Below, one piece after another: positions 1-7,214 of a DNA stretch of 64,000 nt. The position numbers were made by a program, and so were the translations under genes. Origin of the DNA: Pacificimonas sp036351775 (GTDB lineage: Bacteria > Pseudomonadota > Alphaproteobacteria > Sphingomonadales > Sphingomonadaceae); NCBI GenBank assembly GCA_036351775.1, contig JAZBPX010000034.1, positions 26,299-90,298 on the forward strand. Reading direction: 5' to 3'. The notes beneath the pieces are model-generated. The model had not been told where the DNA came from. It saw only the letters and a program-made list of their open reading frames with translations, and did not search any database. The stretch's first letter is position 1; each line of letters begins with the position of its first letter.

Positions 1-1
1 C

Positions 2-514
2 CTGATCGGCGGCGAGGCGCGCGAGGAGGACGTCACCGCCGCCCTCTCTCGCCCCAGCGATGTCGTCGCCTTCGCGACCCACGGCCTTCTCGACGGCGAG
101 CTGGCGGGCCTCTCCGAACCAGCCCTCGCCCTCACACCCGGTGAAACCTCCGACGGCCTCCTTCTGGCCAGCGAGATCGCCGCCCTTCCGCTCGATACCG
201 ACTGGGTGGTCCTCTCCGCCTGCAATACCGGCGGTCCCGGCTATGCCGGCGCGAGCGGCCTCTCCGGCCTTGCCAGCGCCTTCCTTTACGCCGGCGCGCG
301 CAATCTTCTCGTGTCGCACTGGGAGGTTGCCGATGAGGTCGCGGCCCGCCTGACCGTCCCCACCGTGCGCGCGCGCTACCGCGACGGTACCGACCCCGGC
401 GAGGGGCTGCGGCAGGCGCAGCTCGCCCTGATTGACGGCCCGGAGGCCCGCTTCCGGCACCCCGCGTTCTGGGCACCGTTCGTCTATGTCGGCGGCAACC
501 TCACCGCCGATTAG
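2..514 (+). CDS. CHAT-domain peptidase-like protein (3' end only)
   Basis: The gene enters from the left edge, so only about the last 170 residues are visible. They hold the caspase-like CHAT core: a FATHGLL segment with the probable catalytic His, then VLSACNTG with the probable catalytic Cys, then SHWEVAD and the terminal AFWAPFVYVG segment typical of the fold. CHAT proteins are cysteine peptidases that often carry N-terminal TPR repeats; whether this one does cannot be seen. It converges on the stressosome operon with a 9-base gap, so it is not co-transcribed with it. The family call is firm; its substrate is unknown. Confidence 0.85.
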   Translation: MIGGEAREEDVTAALSRPSDVVAFATHGLLDGELAGLSEPALALTPGETSDGLLLASEIAALPLDTDWVVLSACNTGGPGYAGASGLSGLASAFLYAGARNLLVSHWEVADEVAARLTVPTVRARYRDGTDPGEGLRQAQLALIDGPEARFRHPAFWAPFVYVGGNLTAD

Positions 515-523
515 CGCTGGGCC

Positions 524-1735
524 CTAATCTCCGTCGTCACCGTCATCCGCGTCGTTCTCGTCCTCGTCCTGGATCGCCAGCTCCTTCGGAAAGGCGATTT
601 CGGTGCGAAAGCCCGCTGTTCCGTTCGTCTCGATCACGCCGCCATGCCGCGCCGCCATCGACCGGATCATGCGCCAGCCCAGTGAATCCGGCCGTTCCGG
701 CTTGTCCGTGCCGTCCGCCAGGCCAACGCCGTCATCGGATACTACAAGCGTATAGGCGCCGACGCTTTCCTTCCGCCCATCCTCTTCCAACGCGACCGAA
801 ATGACACCCGTTTCCCGGTTCTTGAAGGCATGTTTGAAGGCGTTCGTGATCAGTTCGCCCGCAATCAGCCCCAGGTCAATGGCCACATTGCTGCGCACGA
901 GGATGGGGGCACCGGACACCTTGATCTCGATGTCGCGGTCGTCCGAGGTAAAGGCTTCCATCGCGTGGCCTGAGACGCTCTTCAGAAACGGCAAGAGCTC
1001 GACCTGGTCGGACTGCTGCGCGCGCTGCAGGTCCTGGTGCACCCGCGCCACCGAGTGGACCCGCATGTCGAGTTCGGACAGAACCTGTTTCGTTTCCGCA
1101 CTCTGTGCCCCCCGGCGGCTCAATTGAATGAAGCTGATGATCAGCGCCAGATTGTTGCCGGTCCGGTGATGGACTTCATTGATCAGCAGTTCCTGCTCCG
1201 CAATGACCTGCGCCAGGTCGCGGTTCTGCCGCGACAGTTCGGCGACCGGATCGGTCTTTTCGAGCGTCAGCAGCACGTCGCCGACCCGCGCCACACGTTC
1301 CGCCAGCCCCTTCACCGGGATACTCAGACGAAAGCCGATCTCGATAACCGTCCCTTCGCTCCCGGTCTGCAGGTCGAACCGGTCCGCGATCCGCTTCACA
1401 CCGCGCAGCCCCAGGCCCATCCCTTCGCCGCCAAGGCCGGTGCCGCCGCCCAAAACGGCGCGGCCGGACAGCTTCTGCGCGCGGTCCGGGATGCCTGGTC
1501 CCTGGTCTGATACCGACACGCCCAGCCATGTCTGGGTCCCATCAGCGAAAGCGCGAAACGTGACCCGCCCGCCCCCTGCATATTGCAGCGCATTGCGGCT
1601 CAGCTCCAGGCACGCAGTGACGGAGCGGGTGCGCGCAAAGCGTTCCAGCCCCAGCTCGGTCGCAACCCGGTCCGCCACCTGCCGCACCCGCGCGATGTCC
1701 GCTTCGACAGCGATCCTGACGGTCGTGATCTGCAT
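524..1735 (-). CDS. Stressosome-linked histidine kinase: RsbT/RsbW-like ATPase + HisKA_2 + HATPase
   Basis: 403 residues with an unusual double-ATPase layout. Residues 1-135 form an RsbT/RsbW-type GHKL ATPase: N-box ELSRNALQYAGGG at 44-56, G1 box DQGPGIPD at 77-84, glycine-rich lid near 96-112. A linker with coiled-coil character leads to a HisKA_2 phosphoacceptor helix, EVHHRTGNNL at 187-196, with His190 the likely phosphorylated residue. A second HATPase follows (GELITNAFKHAF, DDGVGL). The tail is strongly acidic. It is the last gene of the rsb operon, 7 bases after the phosphatase gene. I infer that it turns the stressosome signal into phosphotransfer to a response regulator not present here. 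The family resembles HWE/HisKA_2 stress kinases. Confidence 0.85.
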   Translation of the reverse strand: MQITTVRIAVEADIARVRQVADRVATELGLERFARTRSVTACLELSRNALQYAGGGRVTFRAFADGTQTWLGVSVSDQGPGIPDRAQKLSGRAVLGGGTGLGGEGMGLGLRGVKRIADRFDLQTGSEGTVIEIGFRLSIPVKGLAERVARVGDVLLTLEKTDPVAELSRQNRDLAQVIAEQELLINEVHHRTGNNLALIISFIQLSRRGAQSAETKQVLSELDMRVHSVARVHQDLQRAQQSDQVELLPFLKSVSGHAMEAFTSDDRDIEIKVSGAPILVRSNVAIDLGLIAGELITNAFKHAFKNRETGVISVALEEDGRKESVGAYTLVVSDDGVGLADGTDKPERPDSLGWRMIRSMAARHGGVIETNGTAGFRTEIAFPKELAIQDEDENDADDGDDGD

Positions 1736-1742
1736 GGCGGGC

Positions 1743-2750
1743 TTACAGCGCCCGCGCCGGCAGGCTGCGCACGACGATGATGGAGGCGTCGTCCCGCCCC
1801 CGGAAATGCTCGTCCAGCAGGCGGCCGGCGATGACCGGCGCGCTGTGCTGGAACAGGTCGCGGTAATCGTCCATCGTGCGGATTGTCGACATCCCGTCCG
1901 AATGCATGACCAGCGTCGATCCTGCGGCGAACGGGCTCGTCTCGTTCGTTGCCCTGCGCAGCCCGGCCCCGACCATGCCGTCGCGAACGGGCAGCCGCTT
2001 CAGCGTGCTTCCGGTTGCCACGCCGATGGTGATGTTGCCGATGCCCGCATGCGTCAGCATGTTCTCTGACAGGTCCAGCGCGACCACCGCTGCCACTGCG
2101 CCGCGCGTTCCGGCCAGTACGGAGTCCATCTCGCGCAGGATGCTGGCCGGGTCCTTGCCATGGGCCCTCATGAACGCGCCCCGCGCTTGCCGTGCCGCTT
2201 CGGCAGCCTTGCGGCCATGCCCCAGGCCATCGCAAACCATGTACAGCGCCCGGTCCCCGGCCTGCCGCACGGCAACGGCATCGCCGCTCACCCGCTCTGC
2301 GGGCAGGGCGACGAAGAAACCCGCGTGATCGATGAAGGATGTCTCGCCGATCGGCTGCGCCTGGAACTCCGCGGCAACGCAGGTGCCCCTGCCCGGCGTG
2401 GTATCGATGTCCAGGCGGTCGGACAGCCGCAACATAGCGCCGAACCCCGTTCCCGGAGAGGTTTTCGTCGATACCCCGTCCTTCAGCATCCGGTCCAGCC
2501 GCTCGATTCCCGGCCCGGTATCGACGCCCAGCACCTGGATCCGCTCCAGGCCCGGCGGGCCAAAGGGCTGCACGAGCATTTGCCCGCCGCCGCCGTGGCG
2601 AATGATGTTCTGCGCGATTTCCGTCGTCACGATGGCGATGTGCTCGACCTTCGTGGACGGCAGGTTCATGCCATTCGCCTGATGCCGCGCGCGCCGCCGC
2701 GCCTCGGCAACGCCGCTCGGTTCGTTCAGGCGGATCCACAGCGGCGTCAT
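1743..2750 (-). CDS. RsbT-like ATPase fused to SpoIIE/RsbX-type PP2C phosphatase
   Basis: 335 residues. The N-terminal half is a switch-kinase-like GHKL ATPase with N-box EIAQNIIRHGGGG (Asn48) and DTGPGI around 77-82. The C-terminal half is a SpoIIE/PP2C phosphatase with VCDGLGHG (Asp174), a later SDGMS and the closing GRDDAS metal motif. In Bacillus, RsbX is the separate phosphatase that resets RsbR and RsbS; here it is fused to an ATPase domain. The start at 2750 overlaps the rsbT stop as ATGA; the open frame runs further upstream but only inside rsbT. Likely role: dephosphorylating the STAS proteins to reset the stressosome. This is inferred from the family and context. Confidence 0.85.
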   Translation of the reverse strand: MTPLWIRLNEPSGVAEARRRARHQANGMNLPSTKVEHIAIVTTEIAQNIIRHGGGGQMLVQPFGPPGLERIQVLGVDTGPGIERLDRMLKDGVSTKTSPGTGFGAMLRLSDRLDIDTTPGRGTCVAAEFQAQPIGETSFIDHAGFFVALPAERVSGDAVAVRQAGDRALYMVCDGLGHGRKAAEAARQARGAFMRAHGKDPASILREMDSVLAGTRGAVAAVVALDLSENMLTHAGIGNITIGVATGSTLKRLPVRDGMVGAGLRRATNETSPFAAGSTLVMHSDGMSTIRTMDDYRDLFQHSAPVIAGRLLDEHFRGRDDASIIVVRSLPARAL

Positions 2751-3163
2751 CGGCGTTGCAGCTTCCCGGTCATGCGGACGACCGTGCCGCCGCCGGGGGC
2801 ATTTTCGATCTCGAAAGTACTGGTCAGGCGCTGCGCCCCGCCAAGGCCGCGGCCCATGCTGTCTCCGGTCGAAAAGCCGTCCGTCATGGCCTCGGGAAGG
2901 TTGGCAATCCCGGTGCCTCGGTCGCGGCATTCGACACCGACACTGCGATCCCTCGGCAGCAGAAAGACGTCCAGCCGCCCGCCGCCGCCATGCTTGACGG
3001 CATTGCGGGCAATCTCGCTGACAGCAGTGACGAAGCGGGTCTGCATCAGGGTATTCGCACCTTCACCTTTCATCACTTTTGCCACGACGCCGCGCGCCAT
3101 GGCCACGTCGCGGTCGGTCCTCAGGTCAACGGATGCCGCCTTTCGGCAGCCTTCAAAGGTCAT
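2747..3163 (-). CDS. rsbT: Stressosome switch kinase RsbT
   Basis: 138-residue stand-alone GHKL serine/threonine kinase. The Bergerat fold is complete: N-box EIARNAVKHGGGG with Asn54, G1 box DRGTGI at 81-86, and GRGLGGAQRL at 105-113. RsbT phosphorylates the STAS domains of RsbR and RsbS and is released on stress to act on a downstream partner. The start overlaps the rsbS stop (ATGA) and its own stop overlaps the next start, so translation is probably coupled through the operon. Length and motifs match the family. The downstream RsbU phosphatase of Bacillus is absent from the window, so the target must differ. Confidence 0.9.
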   Translation of the reverse strand: MTFEGCRKAASVDLRTDRDVAMARGVVAKVMKGEGANTLMQTRFVTAVSEIARNAVKHGGGGRLDVFLLPRDRSVGVECRDRGTGIANLPEAMTDGFSTGDSMGRGLGGAQRLTSTFEIENAPGGGTVVRMTGKLQRR

Positions 3164-3519
3164 CCCGGCCCAGAACCCCGGATTTTCTGCAGGGCGTGGG
3201 TCAGGGTCAGCGCCGTGCGGTTCTCCGGCAAGTACATGCCCAGCTCGACCAGCGTCATGGCAACCGCGGGCCGCATGCCAACGACGTAGGTTTCCGCATC
3301 CAGCAGGCGGGCGATCGCGGTCAGCTGCGCCAGCACGCGGCCCACGAACGTATCGACGATCTCCAGCGCGGAAATGTCGATGACAACACCCTTGGCGTCC
3401 ATTTCGCCGATCCGCTCCGACAGCGCGTCCTGCAGGTCGAGGATGTCCGTGTCGGTGATGTCATCCTGGATCGATACCAGGAGGACACCCTCGACCGGGT
3501 AGATCGCCGCTGCCCTCAC
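3160..3519 (-). CDS. rsbS: Stressosome STAS antagonist RsbS
   Basis: 119 residues forming a single STAS domain. The core reads VVIDISALEIVDTFVGRVL, then GMRPAVAMTLVELG, which is diagnostic of RsbS. In Bacillus RsbS the residue phosphorylated by RsbT is a serine in the VDSF motif; here it is Thr57 (VDTF), still phosphorylatable but changed. The start is GTG, overlapping the rsbR stop as GTGA. RsbS forms the stressosome core with RsbR and holds RsbT until stress. Role assigned from family and gene order, which is exactly R-S-T. Confidence 0.92.
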   Translation of the reverse strand: MRAAAIYPVEGVLLVSIQDDITDTDILDLQDALSERIGEMDAKGVVIDISALEIVDTFVGRVLAQLTAIARLLDAETYVVGMRPAVAMTLVELGMYLPENRTALTLTHALQKIRGSGPG

Positions 3520-4409
3520 TTCGTGGCGGCCGGCACGCTATCGACCGGCAGGATCGCGACACCGACCCGTTCCAGCGCATCCTTCAGCGCGCTGCGAATG
3601 GAGGACCGGGTGCTGACTTCGCCCACATCGACGCCCAGCTGTACCATGGTCTGCGCGATCTTCGGGCTGATCCCGCTGATGATGCAGTTCGCACCCATCA
3701 GGCGGACGGCGGCGGCGGTCCTTAGAAGATGCTGCGCGACCTGCGTATCGACGGTCCGCACGCCGGTGATGTCAATGATGCAGACCTCCGCCTTATACTC
3801 CACGATGGCCTGCAGCAGGCTTTCCATGACCTCCTGCGCGCGAAGGGAATCGAGCGTTCCGATCAGCGGCAGGGTCAGGACGCGGTCCCAAAGCTCCACG
3901 ACCGGCGTGGACAGCTCCATCATCTCCTCGCGCTGGCGTTCGATGACCTGTTCGCGCTCGGCGATGAACACCTCGTTGGTGTACAGGGCAAAGCGGTCGA
4001 TGGCCTTTGACAGCAGCATGATCTCGTCGACCAGCCTGTCGGGCTCCTTGCACAATTTCACCTTGATGCGCTCGATGATCGGCGTTTTCAGCGCCAGCAC
4101 CAGCGCCGCCATTTCCTCCGGCCGTACACCGCGCTCGACGCGCTCGTTCGTGATTTCCGACAGGACACCGCGCAGGTCGGCCCAGTAATCGTCCTCAAGG
4201 TCGAAATCGCCGTCGTCGCGCTGGCCTTCCTTGACCCCCTTGCGAAACGCCATCAGCAGGCTCGCGGCCTGCTCGCGCTCTTCGGCCTCGGAAAACAGAT
4301 CGCTGCGCTTGGCCCCGCTCTCGTCGGCCTCGTCGATCCAGTCGCTTAGGATGTCGTTGAAATCCGCCTTCAGCACTTCGAGGGTGGTTTCAAGTTTAAC
4401 GTCTGACAT
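3516..4409 (-). CDS. rsbR: Stressosome sensor/scaffold RsbR-type STAS protein
   Basis: 297 residues. Residues 1-150 form a helical, variable N-terminal sensor region with no recognisable haem or flavin motif; 160-290 are a STAS domain with LSTPVVELWDRVLTLPLIG, then IDITGVRTVDTQVAQHLL and GISPKIAQTMVQLG. Thr222 in VDTQ matches the position phosphorylated by RsbT in Bacillus RsbR proteins; Ser188 in LDSLRAQ may be the second site. First gene of the operon, with an AGGAAG ribosome site just upstream. The sensed signal is unknown because the N-terminal region diverges most among paralogues. Confidence 0.9.
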   Translation of the reverse strand: MSDVKLETTLEVLKADFNDILSDWIDEADESGAKRSDLFSEAEEREQAASLLMAFRKGVKEGQRDDGDFDLEDDYWADLRGVLSEITNERVERGVRPEEMAALVLALKTPIIERIKVKLCKEPDRLVDEIMLLSKAIDRFALYTNEVFIAEREQVIERQREEMMELSTPVVELWDRVLTLPLIGTLDSLRAQEVMESLLQAIVEYKAEVCIIDITGVRTVDTQVAQHLLRTAAAVRLMGANCIISGISPKIAQTMVQLGVDVGEVSTRSSIRSALKDALERVGVAILPVDSVPAATK

Positions 4410-4514
4410 GCGCTTCCTTCCCTTGTGATCGCCGCCTCAACGAGCCACGCCCAACAAAGTTCTAAACTGCCGCCCCTTCGTGACAGGCGCACACGCGCAG
4501 CTTAGTATCGCGCA

Positions 4515-4943
4515 ATGGACATTCGCCCGCTTACCGACGACGTTGCCGCCTCGCCGCAGATCAGCCCGTCCGATGTCGCTGCGCTCAGCGCCGCGGACTA
4601 CCGGCTTATCGTCAATAACCGCCCGGACGGGGAAGCCCCCGGCCAGTCCGCCGCGGCGGAGATCGCCGCCGCGGCAGAGGCGGAAGGCCTCGCCTTCCTT
4701 TCGATCCCCATCGGCCCCGCGCCCATGACGATGGGCGATGTCGAAACGCTCGCCGCCGCGCTTGAATCGGCGGGGGGAAAGACGCTGCTCTATTGCCGCT
4801 CGGGCACCCGCTCGACAACGCTCTGGGCCTTCGCGGAGGCGGTTCGGGGCCGCGAGGTTGGCGATATCATCGCCCGCGCCGCCGACGCCGGTTATGATCT
4901 CGCGCCGCAGCGCGCCGCCCTCGAACAGATTGCCCGGCGATAG
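4515..4943 (+). CDS. DUF442/TIGR01244-type protein-tyrosine-phosphatase-like protein
   Basis: 142 residues. It carries the C-x5-R phosphatase loop YCRSGTRS (Cys94, Arg99) in the fold of the beta-lactamase-hydrolase-like (Blh) phosphatase domain, often annotated as TIGR01244 sulfur transferase. The upstream LIVNNRPDGE segment is also typical. It is transcribed divergently from rsbR across about 105 bases. The stand-alone form lacks the metallo-hydrolase domain of full Blh proteins. Substrate unknown; the active-site call is firm, the reaction (phosphatase or sulfur transfer) is not. Confidence 0.85.
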   Translation: MDIRPLTDDVAASPQISPSDVAALSAADYRLIVNNRPDGEAPGQSAAAEIAAAAEAEGLAFLSIPIGPAPMTMGDVETLAAALESAGGKTLLYCRSGTRSTTLWAFAEAVRGREVGDIIARAADAGYDLAPQRAALEQIARR

Positions 4944-4956
4944 CAGGCCGCCTGCG

Positions 4957-5370
4957 ATGCTCGTTCAGTCGCTTATTTCGATCGCCGGCATCGCGTTCAT
5001 CGTCGGCGTCGCCTGGCTCCTGTTTCGAGGCAGCCCTCCGGACGCCCTGACCAGCAACGAAGCGAAGGCGCTTGCCGCCCGCGACCTCACCGGCTTCGTA
5101 CCGGCAGACGCGCTCGTGTCGGCAGAGGGGCGCGCCGCACTCGTCGCGGGCGCGGAGGGTCGCCTTGCCCTCGTGCGCCGCCACGGCGACCACGCCGTTG
5201 TCCGCCGCCTTGGCGACGAGGCGCGTATGCAACGCGACGGCGCGGCCTTGCGCCTCCAGACCGGCGAGCGCATGTTCGGCGCGGTGATCCTCGATGCGGG
5301 CGAGGACGCCGCCCTGTGGGAATCCCGCCTGACAGCGCTGACGAAAGGAACGCCCGGTGGATCTGCCTGA
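4957..5370 (+). CDS. Small membrane-anchored protein of unknown function
   Basis: 137 residues. The ATG at 4957 places a hydrophobic helix (LISIAGIAFIVGVAWLLF) at the very N-terminus, followed by a soluble domain rich in Ala, Leu and Arg with no motif I recognise. It follows the DUF442 gene by 13 bases and its 3' end overlaps the GTG start of the hydroxylase gene by 14 bases, so it is probably part of the same transcript. Its orientation in the membrane cannot be decided from the charges. Confidence 0.65.
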   Translation: MLVQSLISIAGIAFIVGVAWLLFRGSPPDALTSNEAKALAARDLTGFVPADALVSAEGRAALVAGAEGRLALVRRHGDHAVVRRLGDEARMQRDGAALRLQTGERMFGAVILDAGEDAALWESRLTALTKGTPGGSA

Positions 5371-6280
5371 TCCCGTCGCGCTCGCCGTGCCGTTCTTCAT
5401 CGGCGCGATGCTTCTCGAAATCCTGTTCGTGCGCGCGAAGGGCCGCCCGGCGGGTCATTATGAATGGCGCGATACGGCCACCAGCCTCCTGATGGGGTTC
5501 GGCAGTACCGTTGCGGGCCTTCTCACCGGCGGTGTCTTTGTCGCCGCCGCATTATTCGTGGCGCAGTTCCGCGTCGTGGAGGTCGGCTGGGCCTGGTGGG
5601 CCTTTCTCCTTTGCTTCCTCCTCGACGACCTCGCCTATTACGCCTTCCACCGCGCCGCCCACCGCGTGCGCTGGTTCTGGGCGAGCCATGTGATCCACCA
5701 CTCCTCGCAGCACTACAACCTGTCCACGGCGCTGCGGCAGACCTGGACCGGCACGCTTTCGCTCAGCTTTATCTTCTCGCTGCCGCTGTTCCTCGTCTTC
5801 GAGCCCGCGATGGTGTTCTTCTGTTCCGGCGCGAACCTCGTCTACCAGTTCTGGATTCACACCGAGTCCGTGAAGACAATGCCGCGCTGGTTCGAGTATG
5901 TCTTCAATACGCCGTCCCACCACCGTGTGCATCACGCCACCAATCCGCGTTGCCTCGACCGGAATTACGCCGGGATGCTCATTATCTGGGACCGCATGTT
6001 CGGCACCTTCGAGCCGGAACCCGATCCGGAGACGGAGCCGCTTCGTTACGGCATCGTCAAGAATCTCGGGACGTTCAACCCGTTTTGGGTCGCGGCCCAT
6101 GAATGGGTCGGCATCGCAGAGGATATCTGGCGCGCACCGAGCTGGCGGGCAAAGTTCGCCTACCTCCTTCGCGAACCCGGCTGGAGCCATGATGGCAGCC
6201 GCGAAACGTCGGACGATATCCGCGCCGCCGCCGGCCTGACTGAACCCGAAGCGCCGCCCCGCCTGCAAGCCGCGGAATGA
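5357..6280 (+). CDS. Sterol desaturase / fatty acid hydroxylase family membrane protein
   Basis: 307 residues with several membrane helices and the histidine clusters of the di-iron hydroxylase superfamily: HRAAHR, HVIHHSSQHYN and HRVHHATN. The His ligands bind two irons for O2-dependent hydroxylation or desaturation of a lipid substrate at the cytoplasmic membrane. The start is GTG, supported by an AAGGAA site. It lies in a run of overlapping genes ending in arfB (ATGA overlap). The sequence cannot tell whether the substrate is a sterol, carotenoid or fatty acid. Confidence 0.88.
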   Translation: MDLPDPVALAVPFFIGAMLLEILFVRAKGRPAGHYEWRDTATSLLMGFGSTVAGLLTGGVFVAAALFVAQFRVVEVGWAWWAFLLCFLLDDLAYYAFHRAAHRVRWFWASHVIHHSSQHYNLSTALRQTWTGTLSLSFIFSLPLFLVFEPAMVFFCSGANLVYQFWIHTESVKTMPRWFEYVFNTPSHHRVHHATNPRCLDRNYAGMLIIWDRMFGTFEPEPDPETEPLRYGIVKNLGTFNPFWVAAHEWVGIAEDIWRAPSWRAKFAYLLREPGWSHDGSRETSDDIRAAAGLTEPEAPPRLQAAE

Positions 6281-6702
6281 GCGCCCCGCCGCCTTTCGAC
6301 GAAGCGCCCCTCGATGAAGCGCTAATCTCCGAACGCTTCGTCCGCGCGGGCGGTCCCGGCGGTCAGAATGTCAACAAGGTCGAAACCGGCGTCCAGCTCC
6401 GCTTCGATCTCGCCGCCGCGCGCTTTCCGGAGGCGATGAAGCGCCGCCTGCGCACCCTCGCCGGTTCGCGCCTGACCGACGACGGTGCCGTCCTGGTCCG
6501 GGCCTACCGCTTCCGCACGCAGGAGGCGAACCGCGAAGACGCCCGCGCGCGCCTGTCGTCCCTGATCGAGGAAGCCGCGAAGGCACCGAAACACCGCCGC
6601 CCGACGCGGCCTTCGCGCGCCGCCCGCGCCCGCCGCACCGATGCAAAGACAAGCCGTGGCAAAGTGAAGGCCATGCGCGGCCGCCCCGCCCGCGACGACT
6701 GA
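6277..6702 (+). CDS. arfB: Alternative ribosome-rescue factor ArfB (peptidyl-tRNA hydrolase, YaeJ)
   Basis: 141 residues with the release-factor catalytic motif GGPGGQNVNKVET (GGQ at 28-30) and a basic C-terminal tail rich in Arg and Lys that in ArfB enters the empty mRNA channel. It hydrolyses peptidyl-tRNA on stalled ribosomes. Stand-alone length and lack of codon-recognition domains separate it from RF1/RF2. It starts inside the preceding stop codon (ATGA), so it is translated coupled to the hydroxylase gene, though the functions look unrelated. Confidence 0.93.
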   Translation: MSAPPPFDEAPLDEALISERFVRAGGPGGQNVNKVETGVQLRFDLAAARFPEAMKRRLRTLAGSRLTDDGAVLVRAYRFRTQEANREDARARLSSLIEEAAKAPKHRRPTRPSRAARARRTDAKTSRGKVKAMRGRPARDD

Positions 6703-6753
6703 AACGCCGCTACATCTCCGGTTTCGCCCGCGCCGTCGAGGCGCGTTGCGGGC

Positions 6754-7029
6754 TCAGCCCCGATCGTCGGCGCGCGTATCCAGCTTTCGGCGGCGCTTGT
6801 GACGCGACACCGGCTCGGGCTTTGCCGTAAAGAACCCGAGTATCTTCCTCACCGGCTTTCGCACGTCCTCGGCGATCACGAGCATCAGCAGCGCCAGCAG
6901 GACGAGGAGCCCCGTCACCGGAAAGGTCAGGATGTACAGCGCCCGCAGCCAGCGCGGCCAGGTCAGGGGCCGCCGCAGGACCTTGCGCGTGCGCCGATAC
7001 CAGTTCTCTCTGTGTTGGCGCTTGGGCAT
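6754..7029 (-). CDS. Small basic single-span membrane protein
   Basis: 91 residues: a very basic N-terminus with many Arg/Trp residues, one long hydrophobic stretch (about residues 30-53, ILTFPVTGLLVLLALLMLVI), then a basic cytoplasmic-like tail. No family recognised. It converges on arfB. A competing frame on the same strand (6710-7069) is Ala/Arg-rich with no membrane segment and is less convincing. Confidence 0.6.
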   Translation of the reverse strand: MPKRQHRENWYRRTRKVLRRPLTWPRWLRALYILTFPVTGLLVLLALLMLVIAEDVRKPVRKILGFFTAKPEPVSRHKRRRKLDTRADDRG

Positions 7030-7153
7030 TGCGCGCGACTCCAGCCACGAATTTCGGGGCCGAGAACATTCTGTCTGCGAAACGGCCTGGGGGTTTCCTA
7101 TAGCCTATCCGCTATCAGGAAAACTAGCTTAGAGCCGCTAACCTAACGCAACG

Positions 7154-7189
7154 AAAAGGGGCCGGACCACCGTTTGGCAGCCCGGCCCC
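7154..7189 (-). terminator. Rho-independent terminator of glnK-amtB
   Basis: On the minus strand an 8-base G/C stem (GGGGCCGG with CCGGCCCC) is followed directly by TTTT. It sits about 25 bases beyond the amtB stop, where the operon should end. Confidence 0.8.
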
Positions 7190-7214
7190 CTCGCCGTTCA
7201 TTCGTACGCCCCCC

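Noticed and set aside
2751..2930. Longer N-terminus for the SpoIIE fusion gene
   Set aside because: The extra frame lies wholly inside rsbT, is rich in Arg/His and unlike the family; the ATGA overlap at 2750 is a better start.
6710..7069. Alternative frame opposite the small membrane protein
   Set aside because: Low-complexity Ala/Arg composition and no membrane segment; the 91-residue frame has a clear hydrophobic helix.
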